A DNA stretch of 64,000 nt from Seriola aureovittata (GCF_021018895.1 NC_079364.1:16486385-16550384), one strand, 5' to 3'; shown: positions 11,901 to 27,170, counted from the first letter of the stretch. Notes: generated by a model from the sequence alone, not told the origin. Translations and numbers: made by a program.

Positions 11901-14900
11901 GTTTTTTGTTTGTATTTTTTCTCCTAAAAAAAAAACTAATAAAACTTAAGTCTTAATTAAAAATAGCCAAGGGAACACACCTGGCAGGGAAGGAGAGTAA
12001 CTGGTTGTAGGCAATGTGAAGGACCCGCAGGTTCTGGTGTCCAACCAGCAGAGCACCACAGTTCTCATTCAGGTTGTTCCACGTCAGGTAGAGCTCCTGG
12101 AGTGTGCTGAGGCTCTCCTCTGATTGGCTGCTGGGAGGAATACTTTCCAGGGCATTGGCTGACACATTTAAGTATTTTAGGCTGTAGAAAAATAATAACA
12201 TACATAACAACATAACATTATACATTAGTATAAATAGTCAGGATTGCATCAAGGGAGAGTATCCACCCATCCCTGTCTCGTTTACTTGAAGAAGTTTAAG
12301 CTAAAAATCTGAGGTCCCCCGTTTTTATGTACATGATGGATGAACAGAGGCATTATTGTAGAGTTATCTTCACATTAAAAATACTGAGCAAAGTATATTT
12401 CTGTGATTTTATCTATCCAAACAGACAAGTAAAAGCAGCAAATGTGCTAATGCTAGTGAACTTGGCCTCACCTCCTCCAGTGAACAGGATAGAGGACATA
12501 CATAATGTTAGTGCAATGATAAATGTAGATGATGGAGGTCTTGGATCACAGTCCTGAATTTTTTTAGGGTTATAGAGGTTTTAGGGGCTTCACAATTTTC
12601 TAATTTCCACTCTGATTCTCATTGTACTGAAGAGGATACTCTAAAAAGAGACAGTTCATTTATCTCTGCAAGTGGAGACTTAATTTACATATTGTTGAAC
12701 CCGCATATATAGGAGGGACAGTCATTTCACTGGTTCTTATGTAATAAGTGTTGTTAAGTCAGTGTCTGTAAATATCACATACTGAACAGCAATAAAACCT
12801 GTCCTTCTGGTCCAAAAATGAGAACAACAGAGTCAGGCATTGCATTGTCAGTGCAATGTTATCTCTGCAGGCTATAAATATTACAAGACTGTTGACATCT
12901 CACTGTACATATGAATATATGAAAAATGTTAGTTATTAACCTAGATTCTATAGTCAGACTTATACTGTTTCCATCAGCCATGAGTGTCACTACTTTCCCT
13001 TAGAAGCTGTACAGCTCTTAGAAAGCATATCAGGAAAACCATCATGCACAAAGCAGTTACTGCCATTATGCCTCAGCATTATAGACAGTAAAGTACATTA
13101 AAGCATTTGAACTGCTAATGGGTGTTAAGTGATTCCACACAGGAAATAGGAGGGCGAATGAAGCTCCAGTTACAATCTAGAACGCTCCAATGATCTTGAC
13201 CACAGTCCCTTCATACAACCTATACTTCATGCCCCAAACAACACAAAGCTGCAATACGATAACTGTCAACTGCAACATAACAGTGAACACACTTCCAGTA
13301 AAAGTTTCAAAGCAGAGGAACCAGCTGATAAAAGACTCAGTTAAGAGTATAAATGGTCTTGGGGACAGTACGACAAAGGAAACACAAAGAGAAAAAGGGT
13401 TGAGAGACTCACTTTAAGGCTTTGTAAAAGAGACTCTCAGGGAGCTCAGCTAGCTTGTTGTGCTGGAGGTCTAGGGCTTCCAGAGGGACATGGTCAAGTA
13501 GGTCAGGCACTCTCTGCAAACGATTGTTCCCCGCCAGGAGCTTTCTCAAACTCAAGCTGTTGAGCAGTCTGTCAGAGGCCAGAAGAGACAAGAAAAAAGA
13601 CAAGAAAAAAAAAGAACAGATGAACAAAAGCCAAGGAACCGAAGAACATCTTCAGACTTGTGCAGACTTGACTATTGTGGAGCTCGAGGGAGAGTTGTCA
13701 GACATGGCAACCCATGCTTACTAATCCATCAATGACATTTACAGCTTGGCTGCCCAAACAGATCAGCAGAGCATCTTTTTATTCTCTCCTGAAACCATCA
13801 CAAAAGTCATGAGTGGGTACAGTGGATGGAGGAATATTATCTCATTTGCAAAAGCTTTTGTGATATCTCATTCAAATGCAAATGCCAATTTTGAAGGCTG
13901 GCAGTGAATAATGGTAAGCATGAGCCAAGCACTATAGGATGGCCACATTTTATTGTGGCAACCAAAAGACACAGATATTGCTTTCACAAAGAGCCTGATA
14001 CAAGCTGTTATTGGTGCCTTGTTCTTTCAATGGTTCCACTACCATAACTAAATCTTCCAATGGGAATTATGAAAAGCAGTTTGGTATTAGAGTGAGCTGT
14101 TAAAAAGCACAACCATGTGTAATGAGGCACCTGATCTTCTAACTCTGCATAGGACAGCCAGCTGTTTATTACACAAGGCTGAATAAATTCATATTATGCA
14201 ACATGAAAAAAATCTCGACAGAAAAGGTTCAGGATTAGTGGCAGAAAAGGCCAATAACCTGGAAGGAAGCTCAGACAGGAGGTTATGTGTGACGTCCAGC
14301 ATCTCCATTTTTCTGCAGTCACACACCCAGTCCGGGAGGTACTCCAAAAGGTTCCTGTCTCAACACACACACACACACACACACAGTCACACACATAGAG
14401 AGACACACAGAAACACTCAAACTGAGCAGAGTTGTCATTTTATTTTTTAATTGTATGGGTGAGCAAACTGTAAATTGGAAGCCAAACTAATATCCTTAAG
14501 GGTTACTGAAGCATACAAATGATGTCTATCTGTATTTTAACAAAAATAATGAATTTAAATCGGGGGTTGACTAGAAAAGGGACTGACATACTAGCATTTT
14601 CTGCCTAAGTATACAATAAGCCTACTGCAATCCAGTTATGAACACAAAAATGAAATAGCCTTAAATGCTATGTATGGGTCAAAGGTCTATACCAAGTCAA
14701 TCCAGTCTTAGAGACAAGGGCTGAGGGTCTCAGGATGTACTGCCTTAAACATAATAACATAGCAAATATTGCAGATTTGGGGGTTTTGAGTTGTCAGACA
14801 AAAAAAGTCCAAATAGTTGTTTACAACAGTTGACATTATGAGTATTGTAAATACTGTGAAACTTCACTATATTTGATCGTCGAAAAGGCTTTTATGCTAT

Positions 14901-17900
14901 GTGTCTGATTAGATTAATTAAAATATGATAAAAACAACTTTTTTAGACCTCAGAACCTCTGCTCAAAAACGAGAAAAAATGACTGCTTCTTATTCCCAGC
15001 CAGAACTCACTGTGATAGTTCCATGTGTGTCAGTTGGTTAGGGACTGGATAGATGTTGACTGTTGTGAGGCCTGTGGGCAGATAAAAGCAGCAATCAGCA
15101 GCTAAACATCTGGACCATTCATATGTGTGTTTATAAGATAAATGTATCACTAGGGAGAAAGGCCTGAACACACAGACAAACAGACAGTCGTGCAATAATA
15201 GCAGCTAGCTGACACTCTGTGTGACTCACGGTTGCTGCTGGCATGAAGCATGCGCAGTGTGAAACCGCTGAGTGTGAGTGTCCCCAGCTGGTTGCGCTGG
15301 CAGTGCAGAGTCTCCAGGTTGCAGATGGAGCTCAGGTCTAGTGAGTCCAAGCAGTTGTCCCGTAAGTCCAGCTGGGTCACCTGGCTCACTGCGTCTGGAC
15401 TATCACTTTTCACACAGCGCAGCCCATTCAGCCTACATCCAACAGAGAGTACAAGGGATTAAATATTACTGGTTATTACCGCTGGAGCAGAGGTGCAAAC
15501 CTTTGATGGAAAGTTGTTGTCCCATCTAACAAAATGTTTTGTGCTGGAAGTACAATGTGCAAAATGTGGTATGTCACATTTGCTAAAATTAGACAAATTA
15601 AAATAGTATTATGGTATTTGTGATTGCAAAATTAGCAGGTTAAATATTCCTTCCACCTTTAGACAATTAGGTTCACAATGACAGATCATCTCATACATGA
15701 CTGAGGGACAATTGCTATTACTGTGGCTAAATATTTCTAAAATTCCTAAAAATGTACTTCTATTTTAGTGGAATTGGACTCTGTACAATATTTTTTTTAA
15801 ATTATGTAAAATTACCTTAAAGCTCATTTTTATCTGCATGTCATCTTGCTTGGAGGTGTTATAGAAGCCAGAAGCAATAACATGCATTCTTTTCCTCAAA
15901 TTATTTGAAAATATGGTGAGAAGCATGCAAATAAATCAACAAACATAGTAGCACTCTTCTTAGGGCCAATTAGTGTGAATTTGAAAATGCTGAAATTAAA
16001 CAATTACACATTTAACAGAGGTTACACACATCAGTCCCTCAGGCTTGAAAATCAATCAGTAGCATCCAAGAGGTAACTCCATTGACTCCCCCTCAGTATC
16101 ATTTTTTTTTAAAATCAGATCTGCCTTTTCATATTTGGTAATCTACACTTTAACAGTTTTCATACAGTCAACAAAGAGCGGAGAAATTCCGAGTTCATGA
16201 CTGTCAGGAAAGGCACTTTGCTGAGGTCCAGGTTCTTCTTGATCTCATCTATCCTGTTAATAAACAACAACTTCTCTTTTATGAGAGCTGCCAGCCCACT
16301 AATCCACCACAGATGTACCTTGCCCTCATAAATAGTTTGCCACTGCCAAACCACAACTTCTCTCCCAAGGTTGAATTATTAGCTGGCTGTGGGTGGAGCA
16401 GTGGTTGCCGGTTTGATCCCCAGACTGACAGGAAAATCAATGAGTCGACGTTTCCCCTCCTTCCTTTATCTGCCAAAGAGGTTCCCTTGAGCAAGACACT
16501 TAGCCCCCAGCTGTTCCTGTGGAGCTGCTAAGAAGCTAACAACTACGTATGACTGTAGCTCTGGGCAGCTCCCAGGTGTGAGTGTAGGAGCGAAGCAGGG
16601 CAATGCAGAAAAAAACATTTGTGCTCAGCAAACCTGGCATCTATAAATAAATGTTAAATAAAAAAAGGTGAGGCTTAGAGGAGTGGTGGGGAATGGAGGA
16701 ATGGCTGCGGTTTAGACTAGTCTTTGTGTCAGGACATTTATCTCTCTGTCGATGCTGGAAAGAGAAATAAAAAGAGGAGATACATGGCAGTGTAGGAATA
16801 TTCTCCACCTGTACTTCCATTTGCCGAATGATTGACAGTGACAGGGGCTCCCTTTAGTTTCCAGATCACATACTGACCCAACATTATCTACACAATGACA
16901 ATAGCTATATTGAGAGAGGAGGAAGAGAAAGATGAGCGGAATAGGAAAGAAAGAGGCTACACAGAGACAGTGCACTATGCAGAGGCTGAGCGCTGTTTGT
17001 TCCCAGGCTGGCCTCTTACCGGAGGTCGATGTTTTTCAGGTGGCTCAATCTGGCCAGAGTGCACAACTCCAGACTCTCCACTCTGTTCCCAGCCATGGCC
17101 AGCTTGTCCATTGCACTCAATCTCTCCAGCACAGCAGGGATATGAGAGAAGTTGTTGAAGGAGAACCCCAAGCTGTTGAGCTGGGGCAGGCCACCCAGCT
17201 CTTCAGGCAGCGAGCTGAGGTGGTTTCCATCCAAAGACAGCGTCTGCAGGCTACAAGATGAAAGGTCAAAACAGTCATGTTTTGCTTTCGCTCCTACTTC
17301 AAAGAGTGGTCAAAAACTGCTTGTGTTCATTTGTAGTTATAGTCATTGTCTGCTGGGCAACATCCTACATTAGGTAGAAACACAGGATGAAAACTAGTGT
17401 GACTTATTGTCCTGACTTAATCTGATTGCATAACAAACTATTTCAATTTTATGCATTTCACTGACTCCCTAAAAAACCTAAATCCAGATTTTATGAGGAC
17501 ATGCATTATGTGTAATAAAAAATAATATGAGATAAATGAAGAAAAGCAAATCCAAATAGCATTATACAAATAAAAAACATAAAAAAAAAAGAAATAAACA
17601 AGATTTTAAAAAACGATATCACAGCAAATAAATCATTCTCTTTCGTATTTCTGATTGAACACTGATAATATCACTCTTAGTTGGAAAACACTTAAACAGG
17701 GCAACACACTGTGTTTTCTGTTTGCTAATTTGTTTTCAATGTTATTTTCAATGTTGTTTCTCTTCTGTTGATTTGCTCTGAAAATATCATTGTGCTGAGA
17801 CTAATTTCTGAGGGGTAGAACAAATATGTCTATTTGTCTGATTATGTTATTATATTATAATGAAGTATATTAAATTTTGTGCTGAATGCACCTATGGGGC

Positions 17901-20900
17901 ATTTTGTGATTATTGGGGGCCAAGCAGTGAAGCTCCGTAGGAACCCATTGTGTTTCTACCTTTTCTTTATCTTCTTTTTCTTCTTCTGCCAGCCCCTAGA
18001 ACCACACGGTAAAAAGTTTTGAATTTTGGCAATTGGGAAGTCTCCCATTACACTTTTCACAAAGTTTCACCTCTGTGCCTCAAGCACCCTAGCGCCACCA
18101 AAAGGTCAAAGTTGGGTGTATGTAATGCATGTAAATTTTTAAAAATTATGCCCGATATTCAAAACTGAAAAACCACTGAATTCCTTGGATGAAGCAGAGT
18201 TCAATCCCTCAATGATGTCAATTTCAATTTCAAATTTGATTTTTCCAACATATTGGATTTTATTTGAAAGTGTTTTTTTGCCACTGCTTGGACAGACTTT
18301 GTCCAATCTTCACTTAAATTGGCACAGATGATCTTTAGACCAAGCCTCAAAAAATTTATGACATGGATTTTTGATTTTCGAAAGCGTTCGTCTGTCACGA
18401 CCAATCACAAACTGCGGCAAAGCCACAACACAGGAAGGGAGGTCATACCTTGGCAACGCTTTTATCTATTGAAACTAAATTGGGAACATGGTTTGGCAAA
18501 CCCATTTTGAGGAAGCCCAAAATCCAAAGTTGGTAATAATCTTCAGACCAAGACTCAAGAAAGTTATCACATGGATTTTTGATTTGCGAAAGCATTCAAC
18601 CATAACAGCATCAAAATTGGCGGCAAAGGTGCAAAACAAGAAAATCTCAGCCAGTCTTTAATAAACAGGCGTGAAACTTGTTGTGAGTGCTTACAACCAT
18701 GCTCTTGACATAATGACATCATGTTTCCATGGCAACTCTGGCCTGCTGGACTGCTTGGCCCCCACATTGCTGCTTGCAGCTATATTATTTGTTGTTTCAT
18801 GCTTAATACGAAACTCGCATACACAGGTGTCATTATCTCCTTTGAAGGTGGCACGAATTGCAATTTGTGCAGGGTTTCATTGTGTGGTTGTATTTAGGAT
18901 TTATGTCTTATGGAATTTGTTGGTGCACTTTTTCATGTGCTGCTATAAATGTACAGTTCTAATATCAAATAGAATCCTAACTTATATCCTAATGCATATA
19001 TTAATATACTGTGTGTAATGTATGAAGTGAATGCTTACTATGTTTGTGTGTGTTACCGTGTCACACCTTTGAAGGTTGCCTATCTGTACAGGGACAGTGT
19101 GGAGATTATTACAGGAGAGGTTGAGCTCAGTCAGGGTGAGGATCTCACACACACATTCAGGGAATACTCCCAAACGGTTGTGAGACAAGTTCAGGCTCTT
19201 CAGCTGGGAAAACCTAAACAAAGACAGAACAGCTTGATGGACCTTCAGCACATATGGGGTGACAGCAAAAAAATCTGCAAAAACAAATAACATCCTCTTC
19301 TTTCTTGTTTTGTTTATTGTGATTTTTCAGATTTTTGCCTATCTCATTTAGTAAAACTAAATCGATAATATCTGTGTTATAACATAGCCTAATGTTCCTG
19401 GATGGATCTTCCAATATCTGGCAACACTTGATTAAGATGATGCACTGTCCCTTTGCCAAAAAAGGGTAAATTTCTCTGTGGAATATTCTATGAGACAGAT
19501 GAGCACCAGGTATTAGCTTGTCTCATCTGCAAAGCTATTTGCTGAGCCTCAGGAGAATGCAGTGGACAAAGGATGTGGATAGAAAAGAACACATATGGTA
19601 AACTAACAGCTGAGGCTGAACCACAGTTGTTGAAATCCATGGTGAACACTGTGGAAAATTAGATACTGTAGATTCATTCCCCACAGGTCCACTGTGGGAG
19701 TTTTGTGCTGTTATTTGTGCTTCAGGCTTGTACCATGTTATTAAGACAGTTTAAAAAGCAGCTGGAAAGAACAGCCAGCAGCAGGCAAGAAAGGACAGTG
19801 TTCACATTGAAAAAGTATTCAAATCACCCCCATTGGAGAAATAGTATTATTAGCTGATGCCATAAATAGATTTAAATTGGCCAGTCATACACTGTTTCAC
19901 TACATTTGATGAAGATGATCTAGATGATCTAAAGTACTCTACTGATGTGTGCTTGTTTTGTTAATAAATTATGTTGTCATCTCCTACGGTCTCAGCTGGC
20001 TGTTTCAAATAAAAAATACATCCCATGCATCAATTCTGATGTGTGTGTGTAAACATTTGTAACACGTGTCCAAGAGACTGGACTGTGATGAATGAGGTGG
20101 TGCCGTGCTGCTGCACAGTCAGATCTTCCATATTAACTCTATGTTCCTCTTGTTCCCCCAGGTGCTGTGAGTGGTGGAGGTGGCTGCCATGAATCACAAC
20201 ACTGGTCAGAGTACAGACCATCTGCTTTAATCCATGCTTATTCTTACTAAATTTACAGACAAAAAGAGGTGAGCACCAAAAACAGAGGGGTGTAAGACGC
20301 TAAAGTTTAAATCTTCTTCTTAGCAAGTAGCAGAATAGGCCCTTACATAATATAATATATTCAGTAATACCATAGTACACGCACACACACCAAGCCAACC
20401 ACTAATGCTGGAGGCATACAACGGGAACTAGAGGGCTTGGAGATGATTAACACTTAGTAGCACTGCATCTATTCATAAATCCATCTAGTTTAAATAAGCT
20501 CAGTTTCCTATGCAGAACTGGACACAAAGCTAAATTCTTGTGTGGAACTCACTCTGTTTCCATCCATCTGGCATAAATGAAAGAGGATCATAAGCTGTGT
20601 GATGAGCAAGAGATGTGATGGTTACATAAAGAGCATCACAAAAATCATGTCACAGTATAACAGTGAAACAGCTGAGTAGCTGGAAAGTTGGCGATTATAA
20701 TTGTGGAAGACTTGTGGTGAGCGACATACTGCAGCTTTACTGTAGCACTCTTTCAGAGGTCAAGAGCATATGTTTTTATTTTTTATTATTGCAGGAAATG
20801 CAACAATAAAGTCAGGAGAAATTATGCTTTGACTATCAAACAATGCAGCACTGTCTTAATGAACAAATTCAATAATAACAAAAGGTTTTATGTCATTATA

Positions 20901-23755
20901 AGCCAACTCTAGCTAATTTTTTGATCCGTTAGTTAAGTTAAGTTAAGACCACTGCTGAGCTTTCCTCAGGCAAAGTTTAACTGGTTTGACTGATGACAGC
21001 ACTGAGTCAGCTACAGCACCTTACTGAAAATTCAGTAAAGATTCTCTTTTGTGCTGAAATATATTTCAGCAAGGCAAATATCCTCCATCATAAGGACACG
21101 ATCCTGAGTTCTCGGACTGAACGACAATGTCCTTTGTTCCATTCCTTTATTGAAAATTGTAAAATTCTGCAGGTTAAGAATGTGTGATTACCTGGGGAGA
21201 TTGAGCAGGCCTCCAGGGCCCTGCAGGCTCATGAAGTTGTGTCGCAGGTTGAGATGGGTGATGTCCTGGCTATAGAACAGATACTCAGGCACTGCTTCCA
21301 GACTGTAGCAAGACAGATCCACCATGCTGACTGTCTGAGACACCACCTATACACCCATACAGACACAAGCCACAGAAATTAACCACCAAAAACAGACATC
21401 AAAACTTTTCTAAAGTTTTTGAAATAACACTTTTCAGAAGTGGCACAACTACATAGTTGTCAGGAGAAATTTCTAAAATTAAGAACTATGCCACCTAGCT
21501 CGCTTTAGCTACCACCTTCTGCTTTATTCAACAACTAGCCATTAGCTATGTTATCAATATACACATCTGCATTTTCTCATTAAAGTAAATTGGTTTGACT
21601 TGTAATTTATCCTCACATGGCATTAAGATCTTTACAATATATGACCAAAATAAATCAAATTTTAATGACTTCCTCTCAGGCCAAATCAAATCAAATTTTC
21701 AAAAAAGCCAGCATTTTCCCTTGACCCATTATATTAAGAAAATGAAACTACTTTCCTTCTTGCACATGAATACTAAGAGCCTTTGATCAACACAGTCAGG
21801 GAGCAACCTTACCAACACCACATGCCTTGTGGTGAATTCCAGCTCAAAAATACACCAGTAGGCTCCACTACTTAAAGAGTCTTTACCTTACGTAAATTGT
21901 GACAATGGACAGTGGAACCAACTATATTGCGTCAGATTATACAAGCATCCAAATGCCTTGTAAAGAAATTTCTTCAGACAGATAATGCCCCAGTTTCCAG
22001 AGCAATAAAGTTTATCTTTCAGGGGAAACACACTGGTTGTGAATTAAATGGCAAACAGACTAACTCCAATATGAGCCAATTACAGTTGCCAATTTATCAG
22101 GTACACCTATCTAAAACTAATGCAGTCTCATACAACAGCCCTGCAATAATTCCTAACATAATGAAGATTATAATGTTCAGTTTTCCTTGAAAACCAAAGC
22201 TTATGCTCATTTTGAAGGCTGTAGTTGGTTGTACTGTCGAATTGCATTGTGTTAGGCTAAGATAGTAGTAAGCCCCCAAGGAATAAACACTGGATGCACA
22301 ATGTTCGCACAAGGAGCAAAACTAACCTGCATGAGTGTCGAGAAGTGTGTGATTGCATCTCCATGTGTGATTTTGTGCTTGTTTTAGCATTGTTCAAATC
22401 TCAGTCTGCTCTCCCTCCATCATTTCAGAGATGACTGTCTGAGGACAGTCTCCTCCATTAACTACAGTGCTGCACACTGTGCAGCAACCCAGAAAATGGG
22501 ACGGCCGCTCAGCAGAGCGTGACATCGCGTCACTGCTTTTAGAGATGTCAAAGACAAAACAGCACATCTCCCACAAAACAACTCATCTGCCAGCCACTTT
22601 AAAAAGCAACTCCTCTTTAAAAAACAGTAATTAAGTGATAGGAGAGTGAGTGATGGGCACAGATTGACAGAGAGGAATTAAAGCTAGAAAAGAAAATAGG
22701 ACAGATTAGCTGTTTTAGATTATTTGCATAGTAATTAAACCATGTTAATGTGAAACATTTTAAAGCAATGTGATGAAGGAAGATGACAAGGACAGAGAAC
22801 ACACTGAAAGGGGAGAAGGTCCATCGAAAATAACAGCTGTGTTGGAAGGGAATAAAATCTCATAGCATGAATGGAGGCTCAGTGATTTGTACCAATTACT
22901 GTGGTCAACAAATATACTACACAACGATTCAGTGATTCATACATGGAACTGGATCATTTCCTGTAGAGCTGAGAAACCAGGACAGTCTCATTTTGTGTGG
23001 TTAACAAACTTGCACAACTAGCACTTTTGACCACAGCTAAACTTATCACATTTCTGAGTTGTTAACAGGACAGCTGAAAATCTCGTCAGCTGGCTGCTTT
23101 TGCCATTTTTTAAGGAATATCTAGTCCAGCCAGACAGCACTGATCAATATTTCCAGTCCTGTGAGCTGTCACACTTAAAATCTCATGATGCCACTGACCG
23201 TGGCTGCAATAGTTCCTCCTTCTCTGTGGAGTCTGATTTTTTAAACACTAAGGAGTGTCTTTATACCGTGTTTCTGATGGTAACTGAATAATGATTTACA
23301 CTGTTATTTATTAACTACACACACAACTTTCGCTGACATATAGGTGGGGTTACGCTTTCAATACAGTTTGTAAATTACAACTTATAAAGTTGAATCTTGA
23401 CGTCATCTATGTTCTTGTATAATGGAGCAGTCATGTGTAACTTTTACCCAGTTTTTGAGATATACCTTTCTTGTTTAGCGACTTTCATCTGGAAAACACT
23501 ACTTTTTCTTTGGTAATATATTAAAATGTATATTTCCTCTTCCTCTCATTTGCAATAAACGGCACCAATTGCTAGTGAGCCAAAAAATCAATGTAACATA
23601 ATTAGTTTAAAAATGCAAGTAATCTAGAGAAATATATTTCACACATTCTGAGTTACTATAAATACAAATTGTGATATTTTGCTCTATAATGTATCTCTAC
23701 GCTCCCGAACTCTTATCCTGCATGCTCATTTTGAAGTCCCCAATGCACATGCTGA

Positions 23756-23828
<73 letters not shown>

Positions 23829-26800
23829 TCTTACAATTTATGCAATCTAGCATAAACACTGGCCCAAATCCACCAAAAACCTTCATCAGTCATCATCCCC
23901 AGTCTCCATAGAAACCTCTCATCTAAGTCTCAGCCTAAACACAGTGCGCTAACAGGCAACTCTAACCCAGTAATCCATACCACCATGGTAGAGAGATATC
24001 CTGGACTTAGCATGAATCTGCAACTAATTGGATTGTCTTTTTTTCTGTTGGCTTTCTCCTTCCATAGCTAATTGTATGCTGGCTCTGTCTCAGTGGAGGT
24101 TCTCATTGAGGCTGTTCAGCTCCAGGAAGGAGCTGCAGCACAATAGCCATTAATTAGGATATTAGAGACAAAGAAAGCTGAGCAGAACAGACACAATGAA
24201 CTTTTTGAAGAGCAGCTGCGAAAACCTGGCAAGATTTTCTGATAGATGCACAGTATATAAAACACATACAAAAATGTGTTTGGGTCATTCAGCATCATCT
24301 AATCTATAGTGACTTATATAACAAAAACTCTACTGCTGAGGGCTGTAGTGTCCTCTAAGCGAAGTAAAAAAGATAAACTATACTATACTATACTATGTGA
24401 ATATGGGTATGCTGTTCAATCAATGCCAGACACTGCTGAGAGTCTGCCTCTGTGGAGCCAATCAGACACACTCAGACAGGCGGTTTCTGATTGGACGACT
24501 CAAAAAGCAAAAGGCAACTGTAGTCCCAACATCTAATCTCTGATTTAAGTACAAGCCCAGTGGGAGTAACCGGAAACAAAGTTGCTGAGAGAAAACATAG
24601 GAGACACATATTGTGTACTACACACACAGTAACACTCACTCTTTGTCTCTTGCTTACTTTTGATGCCTGCCGATGCCATCGCTGGTAGTCTGCAAGTGTG
24701 TCAAAGTTGACAAAGTATGTCTGGGCCTGTGATCCCGCAGAGCTGAACATCAGACAGTGTTGCCTCCGCTTCACCTCCTCCACCTCAATAAAAAGACAAT
24801 ATACAGATATGATAAGGAGGAACCCTGCAAAAGTCAACACAAATGGAAAATGATGATTATCATAAATCAATATTACAGTGATGGTAAAAGGAGTAAAAAA
24901 TTGTAAAACAATAAATACATTTTTAGTTCTTATACATCAGTATATGCTGTTTCAGTGTTCATTTTGTGATGACACATGTTGTTGCAATTTAGATTTCTGC
25001 TATACAACTGTTCACTTTGTATAATTCACCAACACCTGTAAATAGACTTTAATGTGTAAAATTGGAGCCTTTAAGGGAAATTTTTGATAATACAAAGCAA
25101 AAGAAAATAAGGGGAAAGGGGGCATCCCTGTCTGAACACCATCTAGGGGAGTTGCAGTTATATAGTATTACCTACTAGACTATCAAGCTCCTTGTTGTTT
25201 GGGCTTTTAGAGATATACTGAAAGTAATTTAGAGTGAACTTTTTTCACTTAAGACTACAGCTTTGCCAAGTTTTGAGATCCAAGGTTTTCAACTATATTC
25301 TGTCAAAGACTGGAGATTACAGGTTTTCATTATAATAAAAAGGTTACTTTATTAGTTTGTGATTAAAGGAAAAACCGCTGTATTTTCTCAAGTTGGAAAG
25401 ACAACCTGTATGTACTCTGTTGCCTAAACAGCCTAAAAGATTGAGATGCAATACTTTAGATGACACAGTTCTGCATGTGCAGAGTGCATCATCTTTTAAC
25501 TCTATCCAGCTGTTCAACACAGCTGTGTTGTTGTAGAGTATCTATACTCAGCCTGGAGCATAGGCTCTGCCCAGGGGAAAGTGAAAGGGTAACACTGTTT
25601 GAGTTCAACTGACCACCAAACACTGAACTCTCACCTTTCCCCCCACCAGGGGTAAGATGTGCATCTTCCCAGTCAGGCTGTCTTTCACAGAGGCCACGAT
25701 TAGACAGGTGCCACAGAGAATGACCTGCCGTTCTGCCCACTTGTGCAGCTGCGTCTTGCCCTTCCTGACGCTGAATACGCCTTTTAGCAAAGTGCGCTCT
25801 TGCTGGTCTGCATTCACTGGATGTTCTGGAAGAAAAACCCACACACAGAGGTTAGTGTAGATCTACAGACATCGATCTAATGCACGAGGACCCCCACCCC
25901 TCCTGTGAGAATTAAATAATGAATAGCAAATGTTCTGCAGTTGACAACAAGATGGAGGTTTCCAGAAAATGAAGTCACATAGATACTCACAGGTCACTAT
26001 GATATCACCCATAGAGTAGTCAACTCCTCAGCATAGTAATTCCAGGAACTGGTCTTACATCAGCCCTAAGGATGGACACTGCCCATATTATCGCATATAC
26101 TGTACATCTGGATAGATCTCACTGAACGATAACAAGTTTAACCTTACAGTAAGCGAAAGGAAAGGTGTATCCATTAACTCCATTATTAAAAATCTATTGA
26201 ATTAAACCTATATCAGAGTTCTGCTGTTCAACACATTTAGGGCAATTTGTTGCATAAAGCTTCAGGCTCAGGTTGAAGTCAGGTTTGATTACTTTAAATT
26301 TAATTTACTGAGAATCTTTTCTCTTTCTCTGTATAACCGTACCAACCATCTGCATCCAACTCATGTCATACATTGCAAGAAGGTGCACAAAGAGTAAAAG
26401 AGACAAGTCGTGTAGTCACTGTGTTATTTTAGCCTGGTGAGCTAATGGTCAGTAATGAATGATATAAACAAAGAATAGCTTAGTGTTTTGGGTTGGGTTC
26501 AGGTCTTATTCGGCAGTACCAGTCAGGTTCAGTCAGGTTGAGTCTGTAATACATGGCTGTGGGCCGCGTTTAGGTGTCAGTTGTCTGAGCCATAACGTCT
26601 CAAAGGATTATTGCAATTAAGGATCCAAGCTCTTTTCTTCATAATACACACAGAAAAAAAAAAAATCCCCCTCCCTCACAGGTCTTAACAGATGAGACTT
26701 GGATTTGAGAAATCAACATGCCAGTCAACACATCAAAGCTGAGGTGAACAGCAGGCAAACTGCCAAAGTGTCCTGTGAATGCTGTAGGAAAATATGTCCA

Positions 26801-27125
26801 TCTCTTTCCTTCACATGCTTTCTCTGTGTCGATCCCAGTGCTGTCCTAACCTGGAAGAAGTATTAGCCATATTGATGAATGAGTCAGGGTTTTGTCACAT
26901 TAGACTTCACTCTCTTCAATTCAATTACGCCAACTTGCACAGCAGGGAGCCTTAGCTGACCCCTGCTGAAGAACACACCAGACAGCAGTGCTGCTGTCTC
27001 TGCCAGGCTTCAAGTACAATCAGGTTAATGGCAGGTCAAATAAGCACAGAGGAGACACGGCCTCAGCCTCTTGTCCGCTGTTGTTAACTTTTTCTCAAAC
27101 CAACCAACCCACTCACTGGCAATCT

Positions 27126-27170
<45 letters not shown>

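Noticed and set aside
16390..16425. tRNA gene suggested by the B-box-like GGTTTGATCCC
   Set aside because: No cloverleaf could be folded by eye. It fits a SINE head with a repeat-like body and A/T-rich tail.
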